Assembly: GCA_017304655.1 (NCBI GenBank)
Contig: JAFKLY010000002.1
Coordinates: 434,001-498,000 of the forward strand
DNA length: 64,000 bases
DNA from: Sphingomonas sp.
Lineage (GTDB): Bacteria > Pseudomonadota > Alphaproteobacteria > Sphingomonadales > Sphingomonadaceae
Direction: 5' to 3'
The position numbers and the translations under genes are program-made. The notes under the pieces were generated by a model, which saw only the letters and a program-made list of their open reading frames with translations, had not been told where the DNA came from and searched no databases. Below are positions 27,027 to 36,048 of this stretch, in pieces (position 1 is the stretch's first letter; each line of letters begins with the position of its first letter).

Positions 27027-28331
27027 TCACGCAGCCAAGCCGGCGGGCGCCAACGCCTGTTCAAGCTTGCTACGATCGAGCTCGTTCTCCCACGCAGCGA
27101 CGACGATTGTAGCCGTTGCGTTGCCGATCAGATTGGTGAGTGAGCGACATTCGGACATGAAGCGGTCGATGCCGAGGATCAGGGCCATACCGGCCACCGG
27201 GACGGACGGGACGATGGACAGGGTGGCAGCGAGGGTTATGAATCCGGCGCCGGTCACGCCTGCGGCGCCTTTCGAACTTACCATTGCAACCAGGAGCAGC
27301 GCGATCTGATCGCCCAGCGAGAGGTCGACATTGGTTGCCTGAGCGATGAACAGCGCGGCCAGCGTCATGTAGATATTGGTGCCATCGAGGTTGAACGAAT
27401 AGCCTGTCGGCACCACCAGACCGACGACGGACTTGGCGCATCCGGCTCGCTCCATCTTCTCCATCAGGCCGGGAAGCGCTGGCTCGGACGAGGATGTCCC
27501 CAGGACCAGAAGCAACTCCGTCTTCAGGTAGCGGATGAGTCTGAAGATCGAAAAGCCACTGAAATGACCTACCGCACCGAGCACCAGAGCAACGAACAGG
27601 AACGACGTTAGGTAGAAGGTCGCCACAAGCGCACCGAGATTGACCAGCGATCCGACCCCATATTTGCCGATAGTGAAAGCAATCGCACCAAAGGCGCCGA
27701 TGGGGGCGACACGCATCAGAATTTGGACGGCGCGAAAGACAATGATTCCCAACCGCTCGAACAGATCGAGCACTGGCTCGCCCACCGGTCCTACGAGCGA
27801 AAGGGCTGTCCCAAACAAAATGGCCACGAACAGGACCTGCAGGATCGATCCGGAGGTCAGCGCCGAGAGGGCGGTTTCGGGGATGATCTGGAGGAGGAAA
27901 TCAGTCAGTCCGCTCTCGTGCGCGGTCTTGGTGTAGCGCGCAACGGCCGTGGCATCCAACGTGGCCGGGTCGATGTTCATGCCGGCGCCGGGTTGAACCA
28001 CGTTCGCCGCGATCAGGCCGAGGATTAAAGCGAGGGTGGAAAAGAACAGGAAATAAGCGAGGGCCTTGCCGGCGACCCGACCAAAGCGGCTGAGCTCTTG
28101 CATTCCGGCAATGCCGGTGACGATCGTGAGGAAGATGACTGGCGCAATGATCATCTTCACGAGCTTGATGAAGCCATCGCCCAGGGGCTTCATCGCCTCC
28201 CCGGCCTGTGGCCAGAAATGACCGACCATCACACCAATCAGAATCGCGATGACCACCTGAACATAAAGATGATGCATCAGCTTTGTGCGTGGGCGGAGAG
28301 GGACTTCATGCTTGCCGACGATTACTGTCAT
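27027..28331 (-). CDS. dctA: C4-dicarboxylate/proton symporter DctA
   Basis: Inner-membrane carrier (434 aa) for succinate, fumarate and malate, of the dicarboxylate/amino acid:cation symporter family. Signature segments are nearly those of E. coli Dct[75 protein letters not shown] and [14 protein letters not shown] chose ATG 28331 because a GGAGAGG site lies just before it and the N-terminus then has normal length; an ATG at 28388 would add 19 residues (including HC and CS pairs) without a good site. It is divergent from the dctB-dctD two-component genes, which presumably control it. Confidence 0.93.
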   Translation of the reverse strand: MTVIVGKHEVPLRPRTKLMHHLYVQVVIAILIGVMVGHFWPQAGEAMKPLGDGFIKLVKMIIAPVIFLTIVTGIAGMQELSRFGRVAGKALAYFLFFSTLALILGLIAANVVQPGAGMNIDPATLDATAVARYTKTAHESGLTDFLLQIIPETALSALTSGSILQVLFVAILFGTALSLVGPVGEPVLDLFERLGIIVFRAVQILMRVAPIGAFGAIAFTIGKYGVGSLVNLGALVATFYLTSFLFVALVLGAVGHFSGFSIFRLIRYLKTELLLVLGTSSSEPALPGLMEKMERAGCAKSVVGLVVPTGYSFNLDGTNIYMTLAALFIAQATNVDLSLGDQIALLLVAMVSSKGAAGVTGAGFITLAATLSIVPSVPVAGMALILGIDRFMSECRSLTNLIGNATATIVVAAWENELDRSKLEQALAPAGLAA

Positions 28332-28468
28332 TGCCTCTCCGCCTGCGGTGCAGTGTGAGCAGCCGACAGGAGCGTCAGCCTTGGACATAATGCGTATCCT
28401 GCACCCGGCGGAGGGATGCTACGCTTCGTCGAGATGTGGATAAAACCTATCTAAATTATTGAATAAAG
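28332..28468. promoter_or_regulatory. dctA-dctB divergent promoter region, no sigma-54 box seen
   Basis: This 137-base gap carries the promoters of dctA (minus) and dctB (plus). An AT-rich tract at about 28,440-28,468 is the likely dctB promoter. I looked on the dctA strand for a -24/-12 element (GG-N10-GC) and found none with the required spacing. This agrees with the altered DctD described here. Confidence 0.4.
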
Positions 28469-30373
28469 ATGAAAATTGTTCCTATCCGGGCTGGTGGCAG
28501 AAATAATGGAGTGCGAATTTCCACACAGTTTGCCTCCAGCAAGTGTGATCCTGCACATGCTAGGCATTTGTTCGACTTGACCGCGCAACGCCTTTTGAGT
28601 TTGCGCTACCGCATGGCCGTTGCGGTGCTGGTCGGCGTGGTCCTGATCGCCGTCGCGTCGTTGGGGGTGATGCGGTGGGCGAATGGCCGGGCGACCGCGG
28701 TATCCGACGTCTCAGCTTTGCAGACTGCGAGGATCAATGCCGGCCTGCTTGCAAGCGAACTCCAGAAATTTCGCCTCCTGCCGCTTGTTTTGATCGAGTA
28801 TCCGGATGTTCGCTCCGTGCTGGAGAGAGAGAGTCCGGACGATATTGCCTTTCTCAACGGTAAGCTCGAGCTTCTCGCCAATCGTACCGATGCCGCAGTA
28901 ATTTATGTATTGCGCCCCGACGGTCGGACGATCGCCGCCAGCAACTGGCGCCGGAAGGACAGCTTTGTCGGGCATGACTGGCGCTTTCGCTCCTATTTTA
29001 GCGAGGCCCTGAGAACAGGCTCGGCAGAACTGTTCGCGCTGGGCATGGTTAGCAGTCGGCCCGGCCTCTACATTGCGCGACGGATAGACCATGACGGGCA
29101 ACCGCTTGGTGTGATCGTGGTCAAGGTCGAATTCGATCGCCTCGAAACGGCGTGGGCGCGCCACGTCGGACCTACTTTTGTCACGGACCGCGATGGTGTG
29201 GTGATTATAACAAGTCGACCGGAATGGCGCTTCCGAGCCGTGAAGCAGCTGACGCCCGAAAAGCTGTCTTCGGCCAACAAAAGCCTTCAGTTCGGTCGGC
29301 TTCCTATACACCCGATCGACCTTTCCTTCGAAGGCGCGACCGTACGTGAACAGGCCTCGCGGGGTGAGGTCAGCTATCGTGCGGCATCGCTGCCGGTGCC
29401 GCTGGCGGGAGGGAAGTTGAATTTCCTTCAACCTCTGGCGCCAGCAGCTGCGAGCGCGACGGCCAGTGCACGGCTTGCTATCCTCGCGGGGGTTATTCTC
29501 GTTGCCGGTGTGCTGGGCATCATGTTCCGCGTGCGCGAGAAAGTGCTCTTGCAAGTGATGGCGCGGGAGATGCTGGAGAGTGAGGTCACTTTACGCACCG
29601 CAGAGCTGACTGAGGTCAATCGGCAGCTTATCAAGGAATCACGCGAGCGCGAACAGGCAGACCGCAGTCTGCGCGCTGCGCGTGAGGAGTTGGCACAGGC
29701 CAACCGGCTTGGCTCGATCGGCCAGATCACCGCAGGCGTCGCACATGAGATAAACCAGCCCGTCGCGGCAATCCGCACCTTTGCTGAAAATGCTGCTCAG
29801 TTTCTCGATCGCGATTTGCCGGAACGAGCACGCGCCAACCTTAGCCTTATCGTCGACCTGACGGCGCGGATAGGGACGATCACCGCCGAATTGCGCTCCT
29901 TTGCCCGGCGTCGCACCCCGCTGATGAGTGCCGTGGAAGTCTCGGCAGCAATCGACGGATCGCTGCTCCTGATCGGCGACAGGATCCGGTCGCAGGGCGT
30001 GATCCTCGATCGACTTGGCCCGCAGGAAGGCATTCATGTGCTGGCCGATCGGGTGGGGCTGGAGCAGGTATTGATCAACCTGCTTCAGAACGGCCTTGAG
30101 GCGCTTGAGGGTCAGCCTGAGCCGCATTTGCGCATTCGCGTCCAACTCGAAGGGGAACAGGGTGTGTTGCTTGAAGTTTCAGACAATGGGCCAGGGGTGC
30201 CACCTGACCTGGTAGATCAGATTTTCACGCCGTTCGTTACCGGACGCCCAGATGGACTGGGGCTGGGACTCGGTATCGCGCGGGATATTGCGCGTGAGTT
30301 CGGCGGTGAGCTCCTGATTGTCCGCTCGGTATTGGGTGGGGCGGCCTTTCGACTGTGCCTGAGGCGAGCATGA
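28469..30373 (+). CDS. dctB: C4-dicarboxylate sensor histidine kinase DctB
   Basis: Membrane sensor kinase (634 aa). Membrane helix 1 is at about residues 50-70 (MAVAVLVGVVLIAVASLGV) and helix 2 at about 330-352; between them is a periplasmic dCache sensor with DDIAFLNGKLELLANRT and SSRPGLYIARRID, typical of DctB. A coiled-coil linker follows, then HisKA with GVAHEINQPVAAIRTFAEN (phospho-acceptor His), and the ATPase boxes QVLINLLQNGLEAL, SDNGPGVP and GLGLGLGIARDI. The start is uncertain because 28469 lacks a good ribosome site and gives a 48-residue cytoplasmic lead. It overlaps dctD by 4 bases (ATGA). Confidence 0.9.
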   Translation: MKIVPIRAGGRNNGVRISTQFASSKCDPAHARHLFDLTAQRLLSLRYRMAVAVLVGVVLIAVASLGVMRWANGRATAVSDVSALQTARINAGLLASELQKFRLLPLVLIEYPDVRSVLERESPDDIAFLNGKLELLANRTDAAVIYVLRPDGRTIAASNWRRKDSFVGHDWRFRSYFSEALRTGSAELFALGMVSSRPGLYIARRIDHDGQPLGVIVVKVEFDRLETAWARHVGPTFVTDRDGVVIITSRPEWRFRAVKQLTPEKLSSANKSLQFGRLPIHPIDLSFEGATVREQASRGEVSYRAASLPVPLAGGKLNFLQPLAPAAASATASARLAILAGVILVAGVLGIMFRVREKVLLQVMAREMLESEVTLRTAELTEVNRQLIKESREREQADRSLRAAREELAQANRLGSIGQITAGVAHEINQPVAAIRTFAENAAQFLDRDLPERARANLSLIVDLTARIGTITAELRSFARRRTPLMSAVEVSAAIDGSLLLIGDRIRSQGVILDRLGPQEGIHVLADRVGLEQVLINLLQNGLEALEGQPEPHLRIRVQLEGEQGVLLEVSDNGPGVPPDLVDQIFTPFVTGRPDGLGLGLGIARDIAREFGGELLIVRSVLGGAAFRLCLRRA

Positions 30374-31743
30374 CATTCTTCGATGGAGAGCAAAGGGTCG
30401 TCTTCGTTGACGATGACGAGCAACTTCGTGCTGCCAATATGCAGTTGTTGGAGTTGAAGAACATCAGCGTGCATGCATTCGCGGACGCCGAAAGCGCGCT
30501 CTCGATGCTCAATCGCGACTTTTCCGGGGTCTTGGTGACCGATATCCGCATGCCTCGGACCGATGGCTTGCAACTTTTTGCGAAGGTCCGTGCGATCGAT
30601 CCGGAAATTCCTGTGATCCTGATCACCGGTCATGCCGACGTGCCGATGGCGGTCAATGCCCTACGCGATGGCGCATTCGATTTCCTGACCAAGCCGTTTG
30701 CGGTGGATCATCTCGTCATGTCGATCCGCAAGGCTCTGGAAATGAGGCGGCTGGTTCTCGACAATCGTCGACTGAACGCTGCCGTGAGCGAGGGCGACAG
30801 CCCGTTGATCGGCGACAGCGCGGTCATGTCTCGAATCCGGGATACCATCGCGCAACTCGCGCGGGCCGATATCGATGTCCTGATCGAGGGGGAAACCGGA
30901 ACGGGAAAAGAACTGGTCGCGCTCCTGCTGCACAGAAAGGGCCCGCGTCGCGGTCGCCCATTCGTGGCGGTCAATTGCGGGGCGTTGCCTGAAAATCTGG
31001 CTGAGTCAGAGTTGTTTGGTCATGCACACGGCGCTCTTTCAAGCTCACGCTCGGAGAGGATCGGCCGGATCGAGGCATCGCACAATGGAACCCTCTTTCT
31101 CGACGAGATCGACAGTGCTCAGCCCAGTCTGCAAGCCAAGCTTCTGAGGGTATTAGAAGAACGGGAGGTCGTGCCCGTAGGGGCAGTTGAGCCGCGCGCG
31201 ATCAACCTTCGTGTCGTTGCTGCGACCAAGTCTGATCTGACAGAGGCGATCAGGGCGGGGCACTTTCGGCAGGATCTCTATTATCGCCTCAATGTCGTCC
31301 GCCTGCGCTTGCCTCCCTTGCGTGAGCGTCGCGACGATATTCTTCAGCTTTTCTCTTATTTTGTCGAGATCGCGAAACAGCAGATGGGCCTTGAGACCTT
31401 TACGATGGACGATAGCGTCCGTCGGCGCCTGTTGGAGCATGACTGGCCCGGCAACGTCCGAGAGTTGCGGAATTTCGCATTCGAAGCAGTGCTAGGGTTG
31501 CCGGAAGTGACCGACAGAAACGGTATCGCGGAGGCAAGCTATGTGCCGCTGGCGCAGCGTGTCGAGCGGTTTGAAGCGATGGCCATTTGCGAAGCGCTAG
31601 GAGCAGCGCGTGGAGAGATTGCGCTGACCATGCGTGCCCTCGGTCTGCCCCGAAAGACGCTCTACGATAAACTCGCCCGTCACGGCATCGATCCGAAAAC
31701 ATATCGCAAAGATGCCGGCTCGCTGCGTGCCGGCGGCAGGTAA
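30370..31743 (+). CDS. dctD: DctD-like response regulator with degenerate GAFTGA loop
   Basis: NtrC-class regulator (457 aa from ATG 30370). The receiver domain has the phospho-acceptor Asp58 (VLVTDIRMP) and Lys108 (FLTKPF). The AAA+ domain has Walker A GETGTGK at 174-180, Walker B TLFLDEI at 241-247 and the arginine-finger region FRQDLYYRLNVVRLRLPPL. The loop that contacts sigma-54, normally GAFTGA, reads GALSSS at 221-226. The C-terminus has a Fis-type HTH (LTMRALGLPRKTLYDKL). The ATPase core is intact, so this is a functional but probably sigma-54-independent regulator. Coupled to dctB by a 4-base overlap. Confidence 0.9.
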   Translation: MTFFDGEQRVVFVDDDEQLRAANMQLLELKNISVHAFADAESALSMLNRDFSGVLVTDIRMPRTDGLQLFAKVRAIDPEIPVILITGHADVPMAVNALRDGAFDFLTKPFAVDHLVMSIRKALEMRRLVLDNRRLNAAVSEGDSPLIGDSAVMSRIRDTIAQLARADIDVLIEGETGTGKELVALLLHRKGPRRGRPFVAVNCGALPENLAESELFGHAHGALSSSRSERIGRIEASHNGTLFLDEIDSAQPSLQAKLLRVLEEREVVPVGAVEPRAINLRVVAATKSDLTEAIRAGHFRQDLYYRLNVVRLRLPPLRERRDDILQLFSYFVEIAKQQMGLETFTMDDSVRRRLLEHDWPGNVRELRNFAFEAVLGLPEVTDRNGIAEASYVPLAQRVERFEAMAICEALGAARGEIALTMRALGLPRKTLYDKLARHGIDPKTYRKDAGSLRAGGR

Positions 31744-31986
31744 CAGCGAGGCAAGAGTAGTGATGCGATTTTCCGCACATCAGTGACGCAGGCTGGGCGG
31801 CATTTGTACAATCCGCCGTAGTTGCCCTGCTGGCTTGGCTGTTTCTTGTGCTGATTTATCATATTGAAACATAAGGTATATTTTTGAAGATGGCGAGGGT
31901 GAGATCGCGACGCGTCCAAATTTGTCACTTCGCATGTTTGACGGCATGGTGAGAGTGACCGATTGTGACGCAGTATTGAGAGTTCG

Positions 31987-32301
31987 ATGATATCTTGCAG
32001 GATCGCGTTGATTGTCGCTGTCGCAACCTTTGGTGGGCTGGCGGCACGGGCGGGCATCGCCCAAAATCCGGAACTGCCGGAAGCGCCGGGTAAAGCGCAG
32101 ACTTTGACCGCGTGCACTCAGTGCCATGGCGTCGATGTTCTTCTTGCACAGAGGCGGACTCATGATGAGTGGCTGGAAGTGGTCAGCCGGATGGTTGGCA
32201 ATGGTGCCTCCCTCACTGACCAGGAATATGAGGCGGTCGTAAGTTATCTCTCGAAAAATCTGGCTCGCGCAGAGGGTCCGGCGGCGCCCGTCACCCACTA
32301 A
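31987..32301 (+). CDS. Small secreted c-type cytochrome
   Basis: A 104-residue protein with a signal peptide (hydrophobic to about residue 26) and one heme c attachment motif, CTQCH at 43-47. A likely axial Met is Met69 (VVSRMVGNG), followed by the helix YEAVVSYLSKNL. Size and spacing fit a minimal periplasmic electron carrier of the kind paired with PQQ dehydrogenases. Such dehydrogenases lie about 7-10 kb downstream on the same strand. It is 243 bases after dctD and is followed by a 678-base gap, so it looks monocistronic. Confidence 0.8.
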   Translation: MISCRIALIVAVATFGGLAARAGIAQNPELPEAPGKAQTLTACTQCHGVDVLLAQRRTHDEWLEVVSRMVGNGASLTDQEYEAVVSYLSKNLARAEGPAAPVTH

Positions 32302-32979
32302 GGCGCACGCGCACTATACGGCTTGAAGACTGGACTAATCGGAAGTGAAAGCGGGTTGTCGTTTCCGTCACGTTGCTCGCCTGAAAGCAGGAACCCATTT
32401 GAGAAGTAACCTCTCCACCTGAACGCTGCACTGGATTGCTTTCAGAGGCGCGTTTCCCGTACCCGCGAAAATGACCATAGGCAGTTGGGCGGAGTTTATT
32501 TACGCCGGATAGCCTCCCGGGACCGAAGCAGCCCTGCTTTAAATGCGCTCCGCTGCATAAGGGACGAGCGCACAGACCAGCCGATCGATCGCTGGAAAAC
32601 ACCGAAATCGTCGGTCGCGACACAGCGACCTTATGCTTCCTCCATTGGGAACGTCCTGAAGAGGGGCAAAGCCGTTCGCGGGCAAATCGTATCGGACGCG
32701 TGTGGTGGATTTCCGCCGAAGCGATTCGGTGAACCAACCCGTACATATGAGAGATAGCCATGGCTGAAGACGGTGTGTGGTCGGGCACACCCGTGGATAT
32801 CGCAAGTGCGAAAATCCGCTCAATCGGCAGCGCGAATAAATGGGGGGAAAATCACAATATATTGAAAATAAACAATAAAAACTCCAGCCCCGCTGTTCTT
32901 GCACCACAACCGGACCATGATCAGTCTTCGTGATCGTAAACGTCCTGAAGGTGGGGACGAGATAACTTCGGGGGAAAAT
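32302..32979. other. Long leader/non-coding region before TBDR
   Basis: These 678 bases carry no convincing gene. A 57-codon plus-strand frame at 32760-32933 begins with ATG but shows no recognisable protein. An AT-rich tract at about 32,845-32,885 precedes the receptor and probably holds its promoter, though no clear -10/-35 pair could be fixed. The length would allow a long leader or a small RNA. Confidence 0.35.
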
Positions 32980-35868
32980 ATGGTGAACTTAAAGGTTTGC
33001 GTGTCTTCGAGTCTAAAGGTGTCGGTGTGTGTCGCTGCCCTTCTGACCGGAGGTGCGCTGAGCGCCCAGTCACTCGCCACTGCCGGTGAGCAATCCGACG
33101 ACGAGCCTGCCGAAGAAATCACCATTACGGGTTCGCGCGTTGTCCGCGATGGCTATGAGTCGCCGACGCCCGTGTCCGTCGTGAACGCGGCGGAGATCGC
33201 CCGATCCGCGACGCCGAACGTGGCCGACTTCGTGAACACGATCCCGGCTGTCTCCGGCAGTGCGACTCCCAGAACGACCGTGACGCAGGTCGGCGCGGGG
33301 CGGCAGGGTGTCAACTCGCTCAATCTACGCGGCATTGGCCAGACCCGTACCTTGACCCTGCTCGATGGTCGTCGAGTCGGTGGCATGCTCAACGACGGCA
33401 CGGTCGACATCAGCGAGTTGCCGCAGCAGTTGGTTTCGCGCGTTGATATCGTGACGGGCGGCGCTTCCGCTTCCTACGGTTCGGACGCTCTCTCCGGCGT
33501 CGTCAACTTCGTTCTCGACACCAAGTTCACGGGCTTCAAGGGAGAAGTTTCGGGCGGCGTCACCACTTATGGCGATAACCGCAACTGGACGATCGGCATG
33601 AGCTACGGAGCCGGTTTTGCGGACGGTCGCGGCCATATCCTGCTGAGCGGTGAAGTCTCACATGAAGATGGCATCTACGACCCCAGCAACCGACCGTGGA
33701 CCAAAGACGGGTGGGCGTTCATCAATAATCCCGCTTACACCGCGACCAATGGCCAGCCGCGCGTTTTGCTCCGGTCGCAGGTGGCGCTCAGCACGGCTAC
33801 GCTCGGTGGCGCCATCGCCTGCTCGGCGACCTCGGCCTGTTCTTCGCTGCGCGGGATTGCCTTTGGCCCCGGCGGCGCGATGTACAACCTCGTCTTCGGG
33901 CCGATTGTCTCCGATCCTATCATGGCCGGCGGTACCATGGGCGATAACAACCTCCGCAACGGGGTCGACAACAGCCTGGTGCCGGAACAAAACCGCCGCA
34001 ACCTGTTCGGGCGCCTCAGCTATGAGGTTGCGGACGACTGGACCGTCTTCGCGGAAGGCATGGTCTCCCACCTGGATACGGACACCCGCTATTACTATGG
34101 CGGTTTTTCTAACACTCTGACGGTGAAGGCCGACAATGCCTACATGCCGGCAGCGCTGGCGGCGCGCATGACGGCACTTGGCCTCACCTCGGTTCCGTTC
34201 GGGACGATGAAGGGTGATATCGGTGCGTCCGGCGCTCATGCCGAACATGGCTACGCCCGCGGTGTGGTCGGCCTCGATGGCAAGTTCAATGCCTTCAGCA
34301 CCCAGTGGACGGTAAACGCCTACTATCAATATGCCCGCGCTACCTTGTGGAACATGGCGACAAACGCCACGCTGCTGCCGAACTGGAACAAAGCCATCGA
34401 CGCCGTGCGGGCGCCGAACGGGTCGATTGTCTGCCGCTCGACCCTGACCAATCCGGCTGACGGCTGCGTGCCCTTCAACCTGTTCGGCACGGGTGTGAAC
34501 AGCCAGGCCCAGATCGACTATGTCACCGGCGATCCCTACCGGCGCGATGTCTACAAGCAGAATGTCGTGAGCATCAACATCGCAGGCGAACCGTTCGATA
34601 TTTGGGCGGGGCCGGTCTCCATTGCCTTCGGTGTCGAGCACCGCACAGAATCGGCGAACGGCTATGCCGACGCGATCACCACAGCAAGCCCGGGGAACTG
34701 GGACACCACCGGCGGTCTGCCGACGGTCGGAAGCTACAAGGTCTCGGACGCTTATCTTGAAACCGTCGTGCCGTTGGCCAAGGACACTGCATGGGCCAGG
34801 TCGCTCAACCTCAACGCCGCCGTCCGCGCGGTTAAGTATGACACCGGAACGTTCGCGACCTGGAAGTTCGGCGCGGAATATGCACCGATTGATGGTGTGC
34901 GCATCCGCGGCGTTGTGTCGCGTGACGTGCGTGAGGCGAACCTCGCCGATCGTTACGCTGGCGTGTTTCAGGCGCAGAGCTCGTTTCAGGATCCCAACAA
35001 CAACGGTGTCTCGACCACAGCACGCTCCTTGTCGTCGGGCAACCCGAACCTCGATCCGGAAATCGGCAAGACGTACAGCGCCGGCGTGGTGGTTCAGCCC
35101 GCCTTCCTGCGCGGCTTCAATGCCTCAATCGACTATTACAAGGTCGACGTGACCGACGCGATCGGCAGCTTGACTATCCAGCAAATTGTCAACCTGTGCT
35201 ATGCTGGCAATCAGGATGCCTGCGCGCTCATCACGGCCACCCCGGGCGCAGCGAACCAGTACGACATCCGCAATGCCCCCCTCAACCTGGCTTCTGAAAG
35301 CACGCAAGGTCTCGATTTCGAGGCGAGCTATCGCTTCGACGTCGCGGACGTTCTGCCGGGCATGGACGGCCGGGTAAGCATCCGGGCACTCGCAACCCAT
35401 TATATCAGCTACGATGTCGACTCCGGCATTCCCGGTTCGCCTGTCGTCGACCGGGTCGGCCAGACCGCCAACAGCGGCGTCCCCGACTGGCGCTATCAGG
35501 TCTCGCTCAACTACAGCTCGGATCGGCTCAGCCTGACCGGCACGATGCGCGGGGTCAGCGCCAGCGTCATCAACAACGCTTACATCCAGTGCACGAGCGG
35601 CTGCCCCACATCCACGGGTGACAACCCCACCTACGACAACATCCAGGTGCCTGGCGCGACCTATTTTGATGTGGCTGCGACCTACAGGTTCGGCGAAGAC
35701 AAGCAGTACGAGTTCTTCTTCAACGTCCGCAACATCACCAACAAGGACCCGGCTATCGTGGCCGCCGGTCCGACCGGTTACGGATCGTGGACGAACAACC
35801 CGGTCGGCGCCGCGCAATATGATACGCTCGGCCGGGTGTACCGCGCGGGCTTCCGGTTCAAGATGTGA
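32980..35868 (+). CDS. TonB-dependent receptor
   Basis: Complete outer-membrane receptor (962 aa). It has a signal peptide ending near GGALSAQ, EEITITGSRVVRDG as TonB-box region, plug signatures LNLRGIGQTRTLTLLDGRR and VDIVTGGASASYGSDALSG, and a barrel ending YRAGFRFKM. ATG 32980 is preceded by GGGGGAA. This RGIGQTRTLTLLDGRR plug type is the same subfamily as the receptor at 46932. The genes immediately downstream (amidohydrolase, gamma-glutamyltransferase homologue, PQQ dehydrogenases) suggest what happens to the cargo after import. Confidence 0.93.
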   Translation: MVNLKVCVSSSLKVSVCVAALLTGGALSAQSLATAGEQSDDEPAEEITITGSRVVRDGYESPTPVSVVNAAEIARSATPNVADFVNTIPAVSGSATPRTTVTQVGAGRQGVNSLNLRGIGQTRTLTLLDGRRVGGMLNDGTVDISELPQQLVSRVDIVTGGASASYGSDALSGVVNFVLDTKFTGFKGEVSGGVTTYGDNRNWTIGMSYGAGFADGRGHILLSGEVSHEDGIYDPSNRPWTKDGWAFINNPAYTATNGQPRVLLRSQVALSTATLGGAIACSATSACSSLRGIAFGPGGAMYNLVFGPIVSDPIMAGGTMGDNNLRNGVDNSLVPEQNRRNLFGRLSYEVADDWTVFAEGMVSHLDTDTRYYYGGFSNTLTVKADNAYMPAALAARMTALGLTSVPFGTMKGDIGASGAHAEHGYARGVVGLDGKFNAFSTQWTVNAYYQYARATLWNMATNATLLPNWNKAIDAVRAPNGSIVCRSTLTNPADGCVPFNLFGTGVNSQAQIDYVTGDPYRRDVYKQNVVSINIAGEPFDIWAGPVSIAFGVEHRTESANGYADAITTASPGNWDTTGGLPTVGSYKVSDAYLETVVPLAKDTAWARSLNLNAAVRAVKYDTGTFATWKFGAEYAPIDGVRIRGVVSRDVREANLADRYAGVFQAQSSFQDPNNNGVSTTARSLSSGNPNLDPEIGKTYSAGVVVQPAFLRGFNASIDYYKVDVTDAIGSLTIQQIVNLCYAGNQDACALITATPGAANQYDIRNAPLNLASESTQGLDFEASYRFDVADVLPGMDGRVSIRALATHYISYDVDSGIPGSPVVDRVGQTANSGVPDWRYQVSLNYSSDRLSLTGTMRGVSASVINNAYIQCTSGCPTSTGDNPTYDNIQVPGATYFDVAATYRFGEDKQYEFFFNVRNITNKDPAIVAAGPTGYGSWTNNPVGAAQYDTLGRVYRAGFRFKM

Positions 35869-35872
35869 CGGG

Positions 35873-35905
35873 GTTGGAGCGCCGCCTCGGACGCGACGCT
35901 CCGAC
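35873..35905 (+). terminator. Hairpin after TBDR
   Basis: A 9-pair stem (35873-35881 with 35897-35905, one G-U) with a 15-base loop starts 5 bases after the receptor stop. There is no T-run. It is a modest terminator or stability element; read-through into the downstream genes is likely. Confidence 0.4.
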
Positions 35906-36048
35906 TGCAGGATTCCAGTATAAAGTGCGCCAAGAAGGGATAACCCTCGAAAGGCGGCAGGCGGGAGCATCGTTGATTTCAGCGTACTGGGCTGATCTGT
36001 TTCGGTGCTCCCGACTGGACCAATTCAGTTGATGAAGGGGCAAGAAGA

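Noticed and set aside
26716..27030. Possible small minus-strand gene between amidohydrolase and dctA
   Set aside because: No ribosome site, no motif, and the frame overlaps an inverted repeat; no transposase signature was found despite looking for a mobile remnant.
28332..28468. Sigma-54 promoter before dctA
   Set aside because: No GG-N10-GC element with proper spacing was found on the dctA strand.
32760..32933. 57-codon frame before the TBDR at 32980
   Set aside because: No recognisable protein, weak ribosome site, and the second half runs through AT-rich promoter-like DNA.
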